Shown: positions 21,923 to 23,297 of the stretch, piece after piece
Layout of the letters: each line of letters starts with the position of its first letter
Numbering within the stretch: the first letter of the stretch is position 1
DNA from: an uncultured Eubacteriales bacterium
Lineage (GTDB): Bacteria; Bacillota; Clostridia; Lachnospirales; Lachnospiraceae
Direction of reading: 5' to 3'
NCBI GenBank assembly: GCA_900545225.1
Contig: UQXZ01000019.1
Location: forward strand, 1-23,297
DNA: 23,297 nt
Notes under the pieces: generated by a model
Seen by the model: only the letters and a program-made list of their open reading frames with translations
The model's database searches: none
Told to the model about the DNA's origin: nothing
Position numbers and translations under genes: made by a program

Positions 21923-22837
21923 TTAAAATAACTTATTAGGATAAACTCCCTCTTCAAGAAACTTAAGAAGTTCTTTTTTAACGCAGTCCTTATCTTCCTG
22001 ATATGTAACACCAAACCATTTATCTGGTGTAAGAAGAACCTTAACAAATGCCTTATTATCTTTAATAAGATTATCAACTACTGTTGGAATCAAATATTCA
22101 CTCTTAATATCATCTGGAGATAAGGATGACAAAAAGTCAACAAAACCATATTCAAGCTCCTTAAATATCTCCGGAGTAAATCCCCACATATTCATAGAAA
22201 CCTTAGAATCTGGATTGAGCGGAGTATAAGAACCGTCCTCATTCTCTGTTGCGGCACCTGATTCTGATTTGACAATGTTCTCAGTTTCATTTATTCCTGC
22301 CAACTCATCATTTTCTCCAAGTACACATATTCCACGAGTAACAGAGCCATTATCACTTAATGTATTCCCTAAAGTGAATCCAGCCATGCAGAAATCATAT
22401 TTCCCATCATTATTCGAGCCGTTAACAAGATAATCATAAATCTGTTTAAATGCGGCTTTTCCATAGTAGTCATCTGCATTTATAACAAGGAAAGGTTCAT
22501 TTACAGCATCTTTACATTCTAAAATAGCTTGTGCTGTTCCCCAAGGTTTAGTCCTGTTTAAATTCGCAGTTACTCCCTCTGGAACATGCTTAACATCTTG
22601 AAAAACATATTCCGTTTCAATAGCATTTTTTAACTTTTCAACCACTAGTTCTTCAAACTTAGGCACAAGTTCTTTTCTTGTAATAAATATTACTTTATTA
22701 AAACCTGCTTCAACAGCATCATAAATTGAATATAGCATTAGAATCTCACCATTAGGGCCTAAAGGCTCCAATTGTTTTATTCCTTCGCCAAATCTACTTC
22801 CCATGCCTGCCGCCATAATGACTAAAGTTGCGTCCAT
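21923..22837 (-). CDS. Sugar-nucleotide-type nucleotidyltransferase
   Basis: 304 residues from ATG 22837, for which GGAGAG is the ribosome binding site; an ATG five codons upstream overlaps that site. The NTP-transferase Rossmann-like fold is clear: nucleotide-binding loop MAAGMGSRFGEGIKQL (8-23), PWGTAQA (98-104) and metal-binding NADDYYG (120-126). It likely transfers a nucleotide to a phosphorylated sugar or alcohol for cell surface polysaccharide or teichoic acid synthesis. The product sugar cannot be named, and no pathway gene is next to it. It stands alone between the tRNA cluster and its own terminator. Confidence 0.85.
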   Translation of the reverse strand: MDATLVIMAAGMGSRFGEGIKQLEPLGPNGEILMLYSIYDAVEAGFNKVIFITRKELVPKFEELVVEKLKNAIETEYVFQDVKHVPEGVTANLNRTKPWGTAQAILECKDAVNEPFLVINADDYYGKAAFKQIYDYLVNGSNNDGKYDFCMAGFTLGNTLSDNGSVTRGICVLGENDELAGINETENIVKSESGAATENEDGSYTPLNPDSKVSMNMWGFTPEIFKELEYGFVDFLSSLSPDDIKSEYLIPTVVDNLIKDNKAFVKVLLTPDKWFGVTYQEDKDCVKKELLKFLEEGVYPNKLF

Positions 22838-22913
22838 AATGTATCTCTCCATAAAAAACTTATTAATAGTTACTAATAAATTGATATGACTATAATTAAA
22901 GCATTTGTAATTA

Positions 22914-22947
22914 AATAAAAAAAGTGATAATCATAAGATCATCACTT
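22914..22947 (-). terminator. Terminator of the rRNA-tRNA transcript
   Basis: On the minus strand AAGTGATGATC pairs with GATTATCACTT around a 4-base loop, followed by TTTTTT. It comes 12 bases after tRNA-Cys and should end the 23S-tRNA transcript before the nucleotidyltransferase gene. Confidence 0.85.
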
Positions 22948-22959
22948 GTGAACCCCTAA

Positions 22960-23030
22960 AGGCGACAATCAGATTCGAACTGATGATCAGGGTGTTGCAG
23001 ACCCACGCCTTACCACTTGGCTATGTCGCC
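22960..23030 (-). tRNA. tRNA-Cys (GCA)
   Basis: 71 bases, cloverleaf complete: acceptor GGCGACA with TGTCGCC, anticodon loop CTGCAAC with anticodon GCA, T-arm GTTCGAATC. The discriminator base is U, the normal identity element for tRNA-Cys. No CCA is encoded. Confidence 0.95.
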
Positions 23031-23039
23031 ATATCTAAA

Positions 23040-23111
23040 TGACCCCAACGGGATTCGAACCCATGTTACCGCCGTGAAAGGGCGGTGTCTTAACCGCTTG
23101 ACCATGGGGCC
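23040..23111 (-). tRNA. tRNA-Glu (TTC)
   Basis: 72 bases: acceptor GGCCCCA with TGGGGTC (one G-T pair), anticodon stem ACCGCC/GGCGGT with anticodon TTC, T-arm GTTCGAATC, discriminator A. No CCA is encoded. It lies nine bases upstream of tRNA-Cys. Confidence 0.95.
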
Positions 23112-23133
23112 TTTTCTGAGTATATAACTCAAG

Positions 23134-23205
23134 CTCCCCGAGTAGGGCTCGAACCTACAACAACTCGGTTAACAGCCGAGTGCTCTACCATTGAGCTATC
23201 AGGGA
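23134..23205 (-). tRNA. tRNA-Asn (GTT)
   Basis: 72 bases: acceptor TCCCTGA with TCGGGGA, D-arm GCTCAATGGTAGAGC, anticodon stem CTCGG/CCGAG with anticodon GTT, T-arm GTTCGAGCC, discriminator G. No CCA is encoded. It is the first tRNA after the 23S gene. Confidence 0.95.
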
Positions 23206-23272
23206 TTAATAACGCTGTTCGCAATAAAAAGATTGTTCCTTCAAAACTGCATATGATTAACACCAACGTTTA

Positions 23273-23297
23273 GGTCAAGTTTTCGATCTATTAGTGA
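23273..23297 (-). rRNA. 23S ribosomal RNA, 3' end (partial)
   Basis: The last 25 bases of the window, read on the minus strand, give ACTAATAGATCGAAAACTTG then ACC, the conserved 3'-terminal sequence of clostridial 23S rRNA. The gene continues off the right edge. The exact 3' end is approximate. No 5S gene follows before tRNA-Asn. Confidence 0.8.

Overview
The window looks like chromosomal DNA of a low-GC, Gram-positive anaerobe of the Clostridia, most likely a Lachnospiraceae gut bacterium. The signs are AT-rich intergenic DNA, strong AAGGAGG ribosome binding sites, lipobox lipoproteins, a free 2x[4Fe-4S] ferredoxin, a clostripain-family peptidase, a PcsB-like/SleB fusion, and the order rpsF-ssb-rpsR followed by gdpP-rplI-dnaB. 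The genus cannot be fixed from this window. Nearly everything is on the minus strand; only the SleB-type hydrolase and the ferredoxin are on the plus strand.

Layout. (1) 1-4873: an iron-complex (FecBCD/BtuFCD-type) importer operon (lipoprotein, permease, ATPase) followed by a double-cupin protein, preceded by a Crp/Fnr-family regulator and a 42-codon remnant of an FAD/thioredoxin-reductase-like flavoprotein. The importer promoter carries a Crp-type dyad centred at -41.5 and a perfect 34-bp palindrome over the predicted transcription start. (2) 5086-8344: a secreted coiled-coil/SleB cell wall hydrolase facing a clostripain-like lipoprotein, with a shared terminator between them. (3) 8573-10294: coaX overlapping an AlkD-like DNA alkylation repair gene, then a 33-bp repeat array. 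(4) 10546-16560: a lone ferredoxin, then two information-processing operons, gdpP-rplI-dnaB (c-di-AMP turnover, ribosomal protein bL9, replicative helicase) and rpsF-ssb-rpsR. (5) 16781-21422: a five-gene cassette of SAM methyltransferase, FecB-like lipoprotein, FecCD permease, ATPase and FmdE-family protein, with a leader hairpin that buries the first ribosome binding site. (6) 21639-23297: a degenerate repeat region, a sugar-nucleotide-type nucleotidyltransferase, three tRNA genes (Asn, Glu, Cys in transcription order) and the 3' end of a 23S rRNA gene with no 5S gene after it.

Most genes are ordinary housekeeping genes. The parts most worth a second look are the two metal- or metallophore-type uptake loci. 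The first appears to be controlled by its own Crp-family regulator plus a second palindromic operator. The second joins an importer to a methyltransferase and an FmdE protein, and may be an undescribed metal or metallophore uptake and processing system. Substrates of both are unknown from sequence alone.
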